Assembly: GCF_029910215.1 (NCBI RefSeq)
Contig: NZ_CP110396.1
Location: forward strand, 2,666,001 to 2,730,000
Length of the DNA stretch: 64,000 nt
Direction of reading: 5' to 3'
Source: Paraburkholderia sp. D15
GTDB taxonomy: Bacteria > Pseudomonadota > Gammaproteobacteria > Burkholderiales > Burkholderiaceae
The notes beneath the pieces were generated by a model. It was not told the DNA's origin. It worked only from the letters and a program-made list of their open reading frames with translations, and ran no database searches. The position numbers and the translations under genes are program-made. Each line of letters opens with the position of its first letter. Position 1 is the first letter of the stretch. Of this stretch, positions 35,018 to 45,181 are shown piece by piece.

Positions 35018-36090
35018 GCTGCCGCCCCGTCTTGCAGACGCGCGATGCCGTCGACCAATTCGCGCCAGCCGTCGAGTTCCGGCGTGCCCGGTTTGCGCGC
35101 GCCGAACAGCATCGCGATGTTCTCGCCTTTCGCGTCGAACAGTTCGAGCGAGGTGACGATGCCGTCGCTGGTCGGCTTGCGCACCACCCACGCGCTCGCG
35201 ACCAGGTCGCCGCGCAGATGCAGATTGAAGCCCGGATCGAGCACGTTGACCCACGGTCCCATCGCGCGGATATTGCTGACCGGTCCGGTATGAATCTGGA
35301 TCATCCCGCGATTGCCGACGAACACCATGATCGGCAGCGCGGTTTGCGCGGCGTGTTCGAGCAGGCCTTGCAGCGCGTCGTTGGCGACCGGATACGCGTA
35401 GCGGCGTTCGGCGAGCCGCAGCGCCTGCGTGCGCGCCAGGCCGAATTTGCGCAGCACGCCGAAAAACTGGTGCGTGTCGGTCATCGCGTTCCACGCGTCA
35501 TGGAACGCAGGGACGTCGATGTCGCTGTCCAGATTCAGCGCGGGCGGCGCGCTCGCTTCCTCGACCGTGAGACCGGGCGCCTGGTCGCGCATTTGCCAGC
35601 GCTCGACGAAGGCGTCGAACGCGTCGTGATTGCTGTGCTCGCGCAGGAAAATCTTGTGGACCGCGTGACCTTGTCTGTCGAAGAACTGCAGGCTCTTCTG
35701 CACGCCTTGCGCGGTGGTGTCGCGCACCGCGAAACCCGACGCCCACGCGTGGTAGAACACGCGCAGATCGATCGCGCTGCCGAGCACGAGGCCGACCGTG
35801 CCGTCGTGGCTCATGTCCTCGAATACGCCGTCTTTCTCGTGCACGGCGGCCTCGTTGCGCGTGAGCGCCATCACGGCGCCGAGCTGCGGCATCTGTTCGT
35901 ACAGCTCGACGAAATTCGCTTCGAGCCGCACCACGTGTTCGCCGACGAAGGCGGCGAGCGCTTCGCCTTCGCTAATGCCGAGCGCGTGCGCGGCTTCGCG
36001 GTTGCGCAGTTTCTGCGCGGCCTTGACGGTCTGGAAGTCGTGACGCAACTGGCTCAGTCGAGCGGCGTCGTGATGGGCGGAATTCAGCAT
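35014..36090 (-). CDS. hmuS: haemin-degrading factor (HmuS/ChuS-like)
   Basis: 358 residues from ATG 36090. It is a two-repeat protein of the HemS/ChuS family: each half carries an LxxxGxVMALTRNEAAVHEK / LPIMVFVGNRGMIQIHTGPV strand, and the C-terminal half has WVNVLDPGFNLHLRGDLVAS. It is cytoplasmic and binds or degrades imported haem to release iron. It lies between hmuR and hmuT and overlaps hmuT. This agrees with the hmuRSTUV order of Burkholderiales. Confidence 0.93.
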   Translation of the reverse strand: MLNSAHHDAARLSQLRHDFQTVKAAQKLRNREAAHALGISEGEALAAFVGEHVVRLEANFVELYEQMPQLGAVMALTRNEAAVHEKDGVFEDMSHDGTVGLVLGSAIDLRVFYHAWASGFAVRDTTAQGVQKSLQFFDRQGHAVHKIFLREHSNHDAFDAFVERWQMRDQAPGLTVEEASAPPALNLDSDIDVPAFHDAWNAMTDTHQFFGVLRKFGLARTQALRLAERRYAYPVANDALQGLLEHAAQTALPIMVFVGNRGMIQIHTGPVSNIRAMGPWVNVLDPGFNLHLRGDLVASAWVVRKPTSDGIVTSLELFDAKGENIAMLFGARKPGTPELDGWRELVDGIARLQDGAAA

Positions 36091-36154
36091 GATGGATGCC
36101 TCGCAATGCGGGGTAGCAGGTTGGAAGAGAAAGAGGGGTTGCGTACGGCCGGCA

Positions 36155-38443
36155 TCAGAAGTCCATCTTCATGCTGACCGACACGTTGCGGCCGGGCGCG
36201 GTGTACGCGTCCTTGATAGGCGACGAATCGGCGATGCCGCGCACGTCCGACCAGTTCCAGTACTTGCGGTCGAACAGGTTGTACACGCCGACGTACGCAA
36301 CGACGTGCTTGTTGAAGCGATAGCCGCCGCGCAGATCGACCACGAAACTCGAACGGGGCGCGAAGCAGGTTTGCGACGAACAGCTTTTCGGCGTGATGTC
36401 GCTCGATTTCTTCGCGGCCTGGAACAGCAGGTCGGTCTGCACGAACCAGCGCTCGCCCGGTTCGTAGCGAACCCCGAACACCGCCGAGAACGGATTGATC
36501 GTGTCGAGCGGCTGATTCGCGCCGTTGCCGCCTTCGACGCTGCCCTTCGTGAAGGCCATCGCGGTCTTCACGGAGAAGCCATATGGCAGCGCCCATTCGG
36601 CGCGTCCCTCGAGACCGTGAATGGCGGCGCGCGAATAGTTGACGTACTGGAACACCAGCGGATCGTTCGGGCGTCCGCTGCCGCTCACGGTCTGTTGCGC
36701 GATGAAGTCGCGATAGCGGCCGGCGAAAATCGCCGCGCTGTAGCGCAGCGGCCCGAGGCCGGTGCCGAGCTTGCCGCGCAGACCGGCTTCGATGGTGTCG
36801 CTGGTTTCCGGCTTCAGGTTCGGATTGCCGATCGACGTATAGCCATACAGCGGATTGGCGAAGCTGTTGTTCACCTGATCCGGCGACGGCGCGCGGAAAC
36901 CGTGCGCGTACTGAGCGTATGGAATCAGCGCGGGCGACACTTCGTACAGCACCGCGAGACGCGGCGACAACGCGTTATCGCTCGACGAAACCGGTTTGCC
37001 CAGATACTGCGGATCGCCTGTTTTGGCGTTCAACGCGTAGGAATCGAAACGCAGACCCGGCGTGACGGTCAACGCGCCGTAGCTGATCTGATCCTGAATG
37101 AACGCGCCGAGCAGACGGTAGTCGGTATCCGGGAACGGCTTGTTCGGGAACGCGGCTTCGCCCGCGCCGGGCACGGTGCCGTCGCGCAGTGCGGTCACGC
37201 GATCGAGGCTGCCGTCGCCGCCGTACAGCAGCTTATGCGCGACGATGCCAGTGCGGAAGTTGCTCTCCGCGAAGGCCGAACCACCGAACACGCGCTCGCC
37301 GTAATGGCTCAGACGCGTGCGCGAAGCGGAGGAGCCGCGCGTTTCGAACGAATCCTGATCCTGCCATGCGTCCTGGTAGTACACCTGGACGTGCGCGGTC
37401 TGGAAGAAGCGCGCGGTGTCGTCGTTGAAATCGTAGTCGAGGCTGTAGCGATTGCGTTCGAGCTTGTCGTTGCCGGTCAGCGCGAGCGTGGTGGGCGGAT
37501 TCACCGCGGACAGCACGTTCGTGTCGATCCGTTCGCGCACGGTTTCGGCGGTGAACTTGAAGGTATCGTGCGCGGTCGGTTTCACGACCAGTTTGCCGAG
37601 CAGCGTTTCGGAGTACGTGTCCTGCGGATTCGCGGTGGTGCGCAGCGTGCTGGCCGAGTTGTTCGAGCCTTTGTTGTCCAGTTCGTGACCGCGCCGGCCG
37701 TCGGCGATCAGCATGCCCTGGATCATGTCGTTGCCGCCCGCCGCCTGAACTGTCGCGCCTACGCTGCGATCGGCCGATTCATAGCTGGGACGCACCGAGA
37801 AATAGGTCGGCTTGTTGTAGATGGCGAGCAGGTCCTGCGGGTCCTTGGTGAGGAAATTCACCGCGCCGGTCAGGCCGTCGCTGCCGTACAGCGCCGATGC
37901 CGGACCGCGCAGAATCTCGATGCGCTTGAGCGTGCCGAGATCGGCGTAATCGCCGCGGCCGGCTTCGAGCGGACCGAAGGTGAACGAGTAGGGCAGACGG
38001 ATGCCGTCTTCCATCATCAGGATGCGGTTGCCTTCCAGACCGCGGATGTTGATGCTCGAATCGTTGTCGCGACCGCCGCCCAAGGCGGCGGAACCTGGCC
38101 GGTACGGCGCGCGGCGCACGGTGACGCCGGGTTCGTAGCGCAACGCATCCTTGATGTTTTCGGCCTGCTGCTCTTCGAGATCCTGATCCGTGATGACCGA
38201 AACGGAAGCGGCCGTGCGGCTTTGCGGCGTGGCAGTGCGCGTGGCGGTGACGGTCAGCGGATCGAGCAGATTCGCGGACGCCAATTGCGAAGCCTGGCGC
38301 GATGCCTGGTTTTGCGCGGGCGGTGCCTTGGCCGCCGTGTTGTCGGCTGCGTGAGCCGTTTGGGCGGCCCAGAAACCGGCGACGCCAAAAACGCCGGACA
38401 GCATGATAGCCAGCGGACGTCGCGCTGTATTGAGGTGATGCAC
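36155..38443 (-). CDS. hmuR: TonB-dependent haem/haemoglobin receptor
   Basis: 762 residues. The start is GTG 38443, seven bases after GGGAG. Signal peptide LAIMLSGVFGVAGFWAAQTAHA. A TonB-box region (DPLTVTATRT) is followed by the plug (DQDLEEQQAENIKDALRYEP, GNRILMMEDGIRLPYSF, RIEILRGPASALYGSDGLTG). The barrel includes the FRAPSPDQVNNSFANP and NLKPETSDTIEAGLRG motifs of haem receptors and ends in Phe (VSVSMKMDF). Two Cys in KSCSSQTCF may form a loop disulfide. It is the first gene of the operon, behind a Fur box. Confidence 0.93.
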   Translation of the reverse strand: MHHLNTARRPLAIMLSGVFGVAGFWAAQTAHAADNTAAKAPPAQNQASRQASQLASANLLDPLTVTATRTATPQSRTAASVSVITDQDLEEQQAENIKDALRYEPGVTVRRAPYRPGSAALGGGRDNDSSINIRGLEGNRILMMEDGIRLPYSFTFGPLEAGRGDYADLGTLKRIEILRGPASALYGSDGLTGAVNFLTKDPQDLLAIYNKPTYFSVRPSYESADRSVGATVQAAGGNDMIQGMLIADGRRGHELDNKGSNNSASTLRTTANPQDTYSETLLGKLVVKPTAHDTFKFTAETVRERIDTNVLSAVNPPTTLALTGNDKLERNRYSLDYDFNDDTARFFQTAHVQVYYQDAWQDQDSFETRGSSASRTRLSHYGERVFGGSAFAESNFRTGIVAHKLLYGGDGSLDRVTALRDGTVPGAGEAAFPNKPFPDTDYRLLGAFIQDQISYGALTVTPGLRFDSYALNAKTGDPQYLGKPVSSSDNALSPRLAVLYEVSPALIPYAQYAHGFRAPSPDQVNNSFANPLYGYTSIGNPNLKPETSDTIEAGLRGKLGTGLGPLRYSAAIFAGRYRDFIAQQTVSGSGRPNDPLVFQYVNYSRAAIHGLEGRAEWALPYGFSVKTAMAFTKGSVEGGNGANQPLDTINPFSAVFGVRYEPGERWFVQTDLLFQAAKKSSDITPKSCSSQTCFAPRSSFVVDLRGGYRFNKHVVAYVGVYNLFDRKYWNWSDVRGIADSSPIKDAYTAPGRNVSVSMKMDF

Positions 38444-38582
38444 GTGTGGTTCTCCCGATCAAACAAGCCCGTACGCTGGCTGGGTGTCGAGAAGCACCTG
38501 GCTGGCAGTTCGCATTCGATTCAATGCGAGCTGTGTATGTGAATTGGATAAATGAAGGTAACTAAAGCCTTACAAATTTATG

Positions 38583-38601
38583 GTAAATGAGAATCGTTGT
38601 C
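38583..38601 (-). promoter_or_regulatory. Fur box upstream of hmuR
   Basis: GTAAATGAGAATCGTTGTC matches the 19-bp Fur consensus at 14 positions. It lies 140 bp upstream of the hmuR start in a 395-bp gap shared with the divergent MFS gene. The surrounding 80 bp are AT-rich. The remaining part of the gap, toward the MFS gene, shows no further feature I can support. Confidence 0.72.
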
Positions 38602-38838
38602 AACTTGATGTGCGGGAATTTTTCCCGTAGCCGCGGGTTATGTCGTTGGCATCATTGACGCGTTGTCGCGCCGACTCCCCGGTAGAATGCTCGGCGGATC
38701 ACGGCCGGCATGAGTGGGGCGGCGCGGGTAAAAGATTGCCCGCAAGACCGCTCCCAGGACCGGCGCGAGACTGGCCGCGGCAAGCCTCATCGAGGGTAAG
38801 CCGGGCTGACCGACCGCACTGAATGGAGACACGACAAC

Positions 38839-40311
38839 ATGGCATTTCCCGATCGCGCCGGATCCGTCGCGCAACGCGACGCAGGCGCGTCATCTCTCGA
38901 CGCGGGCGGTTCGGCCGCGCGACTCGACGCCGGCAGCATCTCCGCGCGTCTCGACCGTCTGCCCGCCACGCGTTCCGTCTGGAAGCTCGTCGTCCTGCTC
39001 AGCCTCGGCTTCTTCTTCGAACTCTACGATCTGCTGTACTCCGGCTATGTCGCGCCGGGTCTCGTCAGGAGCGGTCTGCTCACCGCGACCACGCACGGCC
39101 TGTTCGGCTCGACCGGCGTCGCGAGTTTCATCGCGGCGCTGTTCAGCGGGCTCTTTATCGGCACCATCGCATGCGGGTCTCTGGCCGACCGTTTTGGGCG
39201 ACGCGCCGTCTTCACCTATTCGCTGCTGTGGTACACGGCCGCCAACGTCATCATGGCGTTTCAGGACACGGCCACGGGACTGAACTTCTGGCGCTTCGTC
39301 GCGGGTATCGGCATTGGCGTGGAGCTGGTGACGATCGGGACGTATATCTCCGAACTGGTGCCCAAGGAGATTCGCGGGCGAGCGTTCGCGTGCGAGCAGG
39401 CGGTGGGTTTCACCGCGGTGCCGGTGGTCGCGTTCCTGTCGTATCTGCTCGTGCCGCACATGTTCTTCGGTCTCGACGGCTGGCGCTGGGTGGTGCTGAT
39501 CGGCGCGCATGGCGCGCTGTTCGTGTGGTGGATTCGCCGCGCGTTGCCCGAGAGTCCGCGCTGGCTCGCGCAACGTGGACGCCTCGACGAAGCCGACCGC
39601 GTGATGAGCGCACTGGAAGCGAAAGTGCGCCGCGAGTATGGCCGCGACCTGCCGCCGCCCGCGCCGCCCGTGGCGGTGACGCCGGTTGGCGAGGCGCCAC
39701 GGCGTAGCAGCTTCGCCGATATGTGGGTTCCGCCCTACCGTAGCCGCACGGTGATGATGACGCTGTTCAACATCTTCCAGACCGTCGGTTTCTATGGCTT
39801 CGCGAACTGGGTGCCGACGCTGCTCATCAAACAGGGCATTACGGTCACCACCAGCTTGATGTATTCGAGCGTGATCGCGCTTGCGGCGCCGCTCGGTCCG
39901 GTCATCGGTCTGTTCATCGGCGATCGCTTCGAGCGTAAGACCGTGATCGTGGTGATGGCCGGCGCGAACATCGTCTGCGGGTTGTGGTTCAGTCAGGCGG
40001 CGGGCGCAGTGTTGCTGGTGAGCCTCGGCGTGTGTCTGACGCTGGCGAACAACATCATGTCGTACAGCTTCCACGCGTATCAGGCCGAACTCTTTCCGAC
40101 CAGCATTCGCGCGCGCGCCGTGGGCTTCGTTTATTCGTGGAGCCGTTTTTCCGCGATTTTCACCGCGTTTCTGATCGCCGCCGTGCTGAAGCAGTTCGGT
40201 ACGCTTGGCGTGTTCGTGTTTATCGCCGGCGCGATGCTGATCGTGATGCTGTCGATCGGATTGATGGGGCCGCGTACCAAGGGAATCGAACTGGAAAAGA
40301 TCTCGCGGTAG
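38839..40311 (+). CDS. MFS transporter, sugar/organic-acid type
   Basis: 490 residues from ATG 38839, with GGAGAC upstream. Twelve hydrophobic helices; the MFS signature loops are GSLADRFGRRAVFTY after helix 2 and GDRFERKTVIVVM after helix 8. Helix 5 region GIGIGVELVTIGTYISELVP and ELFPTSIRARAVGFVYSWSR resemble the metabolite:H+ symporter branch. A polar N-terminal extension of about 45 residues comes first. The substrate is unknown. It is divergent from hmuR and may be unrelated to haem. Confidence 0.9.
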   Translation: MAFPDRAGSVAQRDAGASSLDAGGSAARLDAGSISARLDRLPATRSVWKLVVLLSLGFFFELYDLLYSGYVAPGLVRSGLLTATTHGLFGSTGVASFIAALFSGLFIGTIACGSLADRFGRRAVFTYSLLWYTAANVIMAFQDTATGLNFWRFVAGIGIGVELVTIGTYISELVPKEIRGRAFACEQAVGFTAVPVVAFLSYLLVPHMFFGLDGWRWVVLIGAHGALFVWWIRRALPESPRWLAQRGRLDEADRVMSALEAKVRREYGRDLPPPAPPVAVTPVGEAPRRSSFADMWVPPYRSRTVMMTLFNIFQTVGFYGFANWVPTLLIKQGITVTTSLMYSSVIALAAPLGPVIGLFIGDRFERKTVIVVMAGANIVCGLWFSQAAGAVLLVSLGVCLTLANNIMSYSFHAYQAELFPTSIRARAVGFVYSWSRFSAIFTAFLIAAVLKQFGTLGVFVFIAGAMLIVMLSIGLMGPRTKGIELEKISR

Positions 40312-40426
40312 GCGGTGCGCTTGCGCGGGAGAGATGGGCGCTGCGCACTGCGTGCTGCGCATTGCGCGAGCCTTAGGGGGCGTCCGCTTCGGCATCGGCT
40401 TCGCGGCTCGACGCGCCCCCCGCGAC

Positions 40427-41005
40427 TCACCAAAGACTGCTGATCGCCGCGATGCCGCGAGCGCCATGCGAGCGCGCCACGACGACGTGGTTCGTCTTCA
40501 TGCCGCCAAGCGCGTACACCGGGATTCGAACCTGCGATGTCAATTCGGCGAAGCGCTCCCAGCCCATTGGCGTGGCATCCGGGTGAGTGGTCGTGGCGAG
40601 CACGGGCGACAGTGTGACAAGATCGACGCCGATCTTCTGCGCGTGCAGGAGTTGTTCGAGCGAGTGACACGCGGCGGCCAGAAGTTTGTCCGTGGGCAAT
40701 GGCCGTACCGTGCATTGCATCAGCTTCGCGCTGCTCAAATGCAGCCCATCGGTTTCGATGGATTGCGCGAAGTGATCCGGCGCATTCGCGATCATGCGCG
40801 CGCCGTGGCGATGGCACAGTTCCAGCGCCACGCCGGCCAGATCCGCATAGGCTCGCGGCGCCATCGTTTTCGAACGAAGCTGGACCAGTTCGATGCCGCG
40901 CAGCAACGCGCCGGACAATCGCTCGATGAAGTCCGTACGATCCATGCCGGCTGGCTCCGGCGTTATCAGAAGCCGGTCGGGTAGTGCTGCGATTGCATCA
41001 GGCAT
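40427..41005 (-). CDS. thiamine-phosphate synthase/TenI-like protein
   Basis: 192 residues from ATG 41005. TIM-barrel of the ThiE/TenI family: LLITPEPAGMDRTDFIERLS, GIELVQLRSKTM, then LCHRHGARMIANAPDHFAQS in place of the usual NDRVDLA, DGLHLSS and VYALGGMKTNHVVVARSHGA. The catalytic ThiE residues are partly changed, and the sequence looks like the ThiE-like half of Nudix-ThiE fusions, here alone. A true synthase role is doubtful; TenI-type salvage is possible. No other thiamine gene is nearby. Confidence 0.75.
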   Translation of the reverse strand: MPDAIAALPDRLLITPEPAGMDRTDFIERLSGALLRGIELVQLRSKTMAPRAYADLAGVALELCHRHGARMIANAPDHFAQSIETDGLHLSSAKLMQCTVRPLPTDKLLAAACHSLEQLLHAQKIGVDLVTLSPVLATTTHPDATPMGWERFAELTSQVRIPVYALGGMKTNHVVVARSHGARGIAAISSLW

Positions 41006-41051
41006 TCGAATAAGGTCCGATATTCAGTGGCGGCATGAGTGCCGGTTACGC

Positions 41052-43427
41052 TCAGAACAACTGCCGCTGGCCCGACATCAAGGTCGTGAAATCGTCGCGC
41101 AGCAGCGGCAGGATCGCGTCCGCGACGGGCTGCAATTGCCGCGTCAGATAGTGTTCGTAATCGATCGCCGAGCGCAGCGTTTCCAGCGGCTCGGGTCCGG
41201 CGACCGTCATCACGTAGCTGATCCAGCCGCCGTTCTGGTATTGCAGCGGCCGCCCCTGGCTGCGGTTGAAATCGTCGGCGACGCGCGCCGCGCGTACGTG
41301 CGGCGGCACGTTGCGCTCATACTCGCCGAGCGGACGACGCAGCCGCTTGCGATACACCAGCTGGTCGTCGAGCTTGCCCGCGAGCGTATCGCGAACGTAG
41401 CTGCGCACATAGTCCTGATACGGTTGCTGCTTGAAGATCCGCCGGTAGAGTTCCTGCTGAAACTGTTGCGCGAGCGGCGTCCAGTCGGTGCGCACCGTTT
41501 CCAGTCCTTTGTAGACGATGTCTTCGCTACCGTCTGCCTGCACGGTCAAGCCCGCGTAGCGTTTCTTGCTGCCTTCCTCGGCGCCGCGAATGGTCGGCAT
41601 GAAAAAGCGCTGATAGTGCCGCTCGAATTGCAGTTCGAGCGCGCTGTCCAGACCGAAGCGGCTCTGCAAATTCTGTCGCCACCATGCGTTGATATGCTCG
41701 ACCAGCGCCCGGCCGATACGGCTCGCGTCTTCTTCGTCATGCGCGTGTTTGAGCCAGACGAAGGTGGAATCCGTGTCGCCGTAAATCACCTCGTAGCCTT
41801 GCTGCTGGATCAGCTCGCGGGTGGCGTGCATGATTTCGTGGCCGCGCATCGTGATCGACGACGCGAGACGCGGATCGAAGAAACGGCAGCCGGTCGAGCC
41901 GAGCACGCCGTAAAACGCGTTCATGATGATCTTCAGCGCCTGCGAAAGCGGCGCGTTGCGTTCGCGCTTCGCGCTCTCGCGCCCTTGCCAGACCTGCGCG
42001 ACGATCGACGGCAGACAATGGCGCGTGCGCGAAAAGCGCGCGCCGAGAAAACCCGGTACGGAGAGATCGTCGCCGGGGTTCAGCATGCCTTCCACGAGAC
42101 CGACCGGGTCGATCAGGAACGTGCGGATGATCGACGGGTACAGGCTCTTGTAGTCGAGTACCAGCACCGAATCGTAGAGCCCCGGCCGCGAATCCATCAC
42201 GAAGCCGCCGGGGCTCGCCGCGTCGGCCACGTCGCCGAGATTCGGCGCGACGTAACCCTGCCGATGCATGCGCGGCATGTACAGATGCGTGAAGGCCGCG
42301 ACCGAGCCGCCGCTGCGATCCGCCGGCAAGCCCGTGACAGTGGCACGTTCGAGCAGAAAGCGCAGCAGGTCGGTCTTCGCGAAGATACGCGTGACCAACT
42401 CGCAATCCTTCAGGTTGTAGCGCGCGAGCGCGGGTTTGTCTTCGTCGAAACGGCGCTGGATTTCGTCCATGCGCTGATACGGATTGTCGATCGCCTTGCC
42501 CTCGCCGAGCACCGAGCGCGCCACGTGTTCAAGGCTGAAGGAGGGGAAGCTCCACGTCGCGGAGCGCAGCGCCTCGATGCCGTCGATGATCAATCGTCCC
42601 GCCGCGCCCGCGAAAAAATGGTTCTGCTTGAGACCATGCTCGCGCCACTCCATTACCGCACCGCCACGGCCGAGCCGCAACGGCACGCGGTATTGCTCCG
42701 CGTGTTGCTGCAACACGCGCAGATCGAATTGCACGAGATTCCAGCCGATGATCGCATCGGGATCGTGCCGCTCCATCCACGTGTTCAGTTTTTCCAGCAT
42801 CTGCGCGCGGGTCTCGCAGTACTCGAGATCGAAGTCGAGATCGGCCGTGTCCGCAGGCGTGCCGTTCGGCGCGCCGAGCATGTAGACCTGACGCTGACCG
42901 CAGCCTTCTAGCGCGATCGAATAGAGCTCCGTGTGCGCGCTGGTTTCGATATCGAGCGATACCAGCTTCAGGGTCGGCCGGTAACCGGTCGATGGTTTGA
43001 GTTCGGCGTTCAGCAGCGGGCCATCGCCTTGCGGATCGCCCGTGAACTGCACCGGCGCGGTGATGAAGCGCTCCATCATGTAGCGCTCCGGCGGAAAGAC
43101 GTCGGCCTCGTAGACGTCGACGCCGCCTTGCTTGAGGCGCTTCTCGAAACCCGTCAGTTGCCGGTACTGCGGACAGTAAAGGCCCATCACCGGCCGATGC
43201 TGGAAGTCGCGTAAGTCGAGCGGGCGCAGATCGAGCGGCGCTTCGCGACGCAGCACCGTTTCGGCGCGCTCGCGCTGGTCGACCGGGATGAACGCCACGG
43301 AAGGTTGCGGACGCAAACGGATGTGACGAGGCCCGCCGTCCGTGGCCAGCCAGAAATCGACCTCCGTGCCGGCGGGCGTATCCCGCCAATGCCGGGTCAA
43401 GATAAAACCCTGTTCAAGCTCAGTCAA
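41052..43427 (-). CDS. polB: DNA polymerase II (family B)
   Basis: 791 residues from TTG 43427 ([13 protein letters not shown]), which follows AGGTGG; an ATG at 43496 would add 23 unusual residues. Exonuclease motifs are LVSLDIETS and [10 protein letters not shown]; polymerase motifs are [18 protein letters not shown] (A), [16 protein letters not shown] (B) and [11 protein letters not shown] (C). All catalytic Asp residues are present, so it should be active in both polymerisation and proofreading. Pol II acts in replication restart and translesion synthesis. I could not find a LexA box in the 170-bp divergent gap. Confidence 0.94.
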   Translation of the reverse strand: MTELEQGFILTRHWRDTPAGTEVDFWLATDGGPRHIRLRPQPSVAFIPVDQRERAETVLRREAPLDLRPLDLRDFQHRPVMGLYCPQYRQLTGFEKRLKQGGVDVYEADVFPPERYMMERFITAPVQFTGDPQGDGPLLNAELKPSTGYRPTLKLVSLDIETSAHTELYSIALEGCGQRQVYMLGAPNGTPADTADLDFDLEYCETRAQMLEKLNTWMERHDPDAIIGWNLVQFDLRVLQQHAEQYRVPLRLGRGGAVMEWREHGLKQNHFFAGAAGRLIIDGIEALRSATWSFPSFSLEHVARSVLGEGKAIDNPYQRMDEIQRRFDEDKPALARYNLKDCELVTRIFAKTDLLRFLLERATVTGLPADRSGGSVAAFTHLYMPRMHRQGYVAPNLGDVADAASPGGFVMDSRPGLYDSVLVLDYKSLYPSIIRTFLIDPVGLVEGMLNPGDDLSVPGFLGARFSRTRHCLPSIVAQVWQGRESAKRERNAPLSQALKIIMNAFYGVLGSTGCRFFDPRLASSITMRGHEIMHATRELIQQQGYEVIYGDTDSTFVWLKHAHDEEDASRIGRALVEHINAWWRQNLQSRFGLDSALELQFERHYQRFFMPTIRGAEEGSKKRYAGLTVQADGSEDIVYKGLETVRTDWTPLAQQFQQELYRRIFKQQPYQDYVRSYVRDTLAGKLDDQLVYRKRLRRPLGEYERNVPPHVRAARVADDFNRSQGRPLQYQNGGWISYVMTVAGPEPLETLRSAIDYEHYLTRQLQPVADAILPLLRDDFTTLMSGQRQLF

Positions 43428-43597
43428 ACTGCCACCTCTAATGCAGGCGTGATCGCCTTGCGCGATTTTACCGCCATGCATCGAGCGGGCTGGCATGCCG
43501 CATGCAACCGCGTCACGCAGTCTGTATGATCCTGATGCAGCGAATCGTCCGGCGCGCTCCGCGCGTCGGCCAGGTCCATTTAAAACGGAGTGAGAAT

Positions 43598-44023
43598 ATG
43601 ACGTTGAGCAAGCTTGTCATTGCGGTCGCGGTAGCTGCAACCAGCCTGGGTGCCCAGGCGCAAGTCGCGGGCGCGCAACCGCTGAGCGTCACGGTCGAAC
43701 AGTCCACCGCGCTGTTGAACGGCTGGAGCGTGAAGAAGAGCATTCTCGGCAAGACCGTGTACAACGACCAGAACGAAAAGATCGGCACGGTGCGCGATCT
43801 GGTGGTCGCGCCGGACGGCTCGCTGTCGGCCGCTATCGTTTCGGCGGGCGGTTTTCTCGGCGTGGCCTCGCATGACGTCGCGGTGCCGATCGCGGCGCTG
43901 GATATCCGCGGCGGCAATTTCTATCTGGCGGGCGCAACCAAGGACGCGTTGAAGGCGACGCCGGAGTTCCAGTACAACAAGGTTCAGGCGCCGCCGAAGC
44001 CGAAAAAACTGACGGGTCAGTGA
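43598..44023 (+). CDS. exported PRC-barrel domain protein
   Basis: 141 residues from ATG 43598 behind CGGAG. Signal peptide [20 protein letters not shown] ending AQAQ. The mature part has the PRC-barrel pattern: [40 protein letters not shown] and [23 protein letters not shown]-barrels bind proteins or RNA, but exported versions have no assigned role; stress-related envelope proteins are the usual annotation. The tail is Lys/Pro-rich ([11 protein letters not shown]). It is divergent from polB and followed by a strong terminator. Confidence 0.88.
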   Translation: MTLSKLVIAVAVAATSLGAQAQVAGAQPLSVTVEQSTALLNGWSVKKSILGKTVYNDQNEKIGTVRDLVVAPDGSLSAAIVSAGGFLGVASHDVAVPIAALDIRGGNFYLAGATKDALKATPEFQYNKVQAPPKPKKLTGQ

Positions 44024-44078
44024 TTCGGTCATTCAGTTATTCAGTTGTTAAGCGATATACGTAGCCGGCGTGACGGCC

Positions 44079-44098
44079 GGCCACGCAAAAGCGTGGCC
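44079..44098. repeat. perfect 8-bp-arm hairpin before the terminator
   Basis: GGCCACGC (44079-44086), loop AAAA, GCGTGGCC (44091-44098). It lies 56 bp after the PRC-barrel stop. There is no T-run, so it is an additional stem rather than a complete terminator. Confidence 0.6.
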
Positions 44099-44120
44099 CG
44101 TGCGTCGTTATCGGCGTAGT

Positions 44121-44170
44121 AACGGAAGCAAGCGGCTCATGGCATGAGTCGACGCTTCCGTTTTTGTTTT
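44121..44170 (+). terminator. intrinsic terminator of the PRC-barrel gene
   Basis: Arms AACGGAAGC (44121-44129) and GCTTCCGTT (44154-44162), with an inner CTCAT/ATGAG stem (44136-44148), followed by TTTGTTTT on the forward strand. This is the textbook layout. It also abuts the stop of the convergent DUF2891 gene. Confidence 0.8.
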
Positions 44171-45181
44171 CTACGCTTCCAGTGCCAGCGTCGCGAACGT
44201 CCCCAGCCAATGCTCGCCCATGTAGTCGCCTGCCACATGCGGCAACGCGCTATGCAGATGGCGCTCGGCCGCTTCGAACAGCACGGTGCGGCGCACATCG
44301 CCGGCAGGCAGCGCGCGGGCGAGGGCGCGCTGACACCACGCGCGGCTCAGATTCAGGCCATCGAGGTGCGCGATCTTGCCGTCGGTACGATCGGTGACGG
44401 TGACCGGATCGAACAGCGTGGCCGGTTTTTTCGCGCCGATGTCCGGCAGGAAGCGCCCGAACCAGTCGACGAATTGCGCGGGCGGCAACACGCGCCGCAT
44501 CAACTCCGCTTCCATCAGCGACGGCGACAGGAACTCGTCGCCGGCAGGCTCCCACGCCTGACACGCGACGTCGTTCAGATACCAGCGCTCGGCGGTGTTG
44601 ACGAGCAGCGCTTCCAGCGCGCCGCGTGAGGTTTGCCGCGCGAAATCCAGCGTGAGCGCCAGCGCGAACGCCATGTTGAAATGCGTGCCGACGCGCAGCG
44701 GATAGGTCGCCTTCGGCAGAAATTCCTCGAAACGCGCGACGAAACATTCCGTGAGCGGCGCGAGCGTTTTCGCCCAGCGCGCGCCGTCCGAGAGTTTCAT
44801 CGACGCGAGCTGCGCGCTGAGCGCGAGCAGCCACGCCCACCCATACGGACGCTCGAAACCACGGTTGTGCGGCAGGTCGAGATAGGCCAGTTCGCCGGCG
44901 ACGTTGGCCGCGGTGAAATGTTCGTCGACGACCGCCACGATACGCGCCGCCTCGGGCAAATCGGGGAAGCGTTCGAGCAGATGCAGGACCAGCCAGTAGC
45001 CATGCACGCACGAATGCCAGTCGTAGCTGCCGTAGAAGATCGGATGCAGCGCCCGGGGGCCTTGCACGTCCTGCGGACCGGCCAGCGAATGCGTGAGCTT
45101 GTTCGGATACTCGCGCGTGAGATGGGCGAGCGCGAGGTTGGCGAATCTGGACGCCAGTTCGGGCGTCAGTAGCAGGGTCAT
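44171..45181 (-). CDS. DUF2891 domain protein
   Basis: 336 residues from ATG 45181, with a strong GAGGAGG site. It has the DUF2891 pattern: HPIFYGSYDWHSCVHGYWLV, LPHNRGFERPYGWAWLLALS, THFNMAFALALTLDFAR, CQAWEPAGDEFLSPSLMEAE and MGEHWLGTFATLALEA. The fold is an alpha/alpha toroid-like helical protein with many conserved Trp/His. The function is unknown. In related genomes these genes often follow DUF969-DUF979 membrane proteins (general knowledge). Here a DUF979-like fragment overlaps its start. Confidence 0.9.
   Translation of the reverse strand: MTLLLTPELASRFANLALAHLTREYPNKLTHSLAGPQDVQGPRALHPIFYGSYDWHSCVHGYWLVLHLLERFPDLPEAARIVAVVDEHFTAANVAGELAYLDLPHNRGFERPYGWAWLLALSAQLASMKLSDGARWAKTLAPLTECFVARFEEFLPKATYPLRVGTHFNMAFALALTLDFARQTSRGALEALLVNTAERWYLNDVACQAWEPAGDEFLSPSLMEAELMRRVLPPAQFVDWFGRFLPDIGAKKPATLFDPVTVTDRTDGKIAHLDGLNLSRAWCQRALARALPAGDVRRTVLFEAAERHLHSALPHVAGDYMGEHWLGTFATLALEA

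Noticed and set aside
38640..38838. Riboswitch in the MFS leader
   Set aside because: No conserved riboswitch core or terminator stem is recognisable.
40525..40550. tRNA T-arm-like GGTTCGAATCCC on the reverse strand
   Set aside because: It lies within the ThiE-like coding frame (QVRIPVYAL) and no acceptor, D or anticodon arm surrounds it.
43500..43560. LexA (SOS) box upstream of polB
   Set aside because: CTGTATGATCCTGATGCAG lacks the CTGT-N8-ACAG spacing, so SOS control is not supported.
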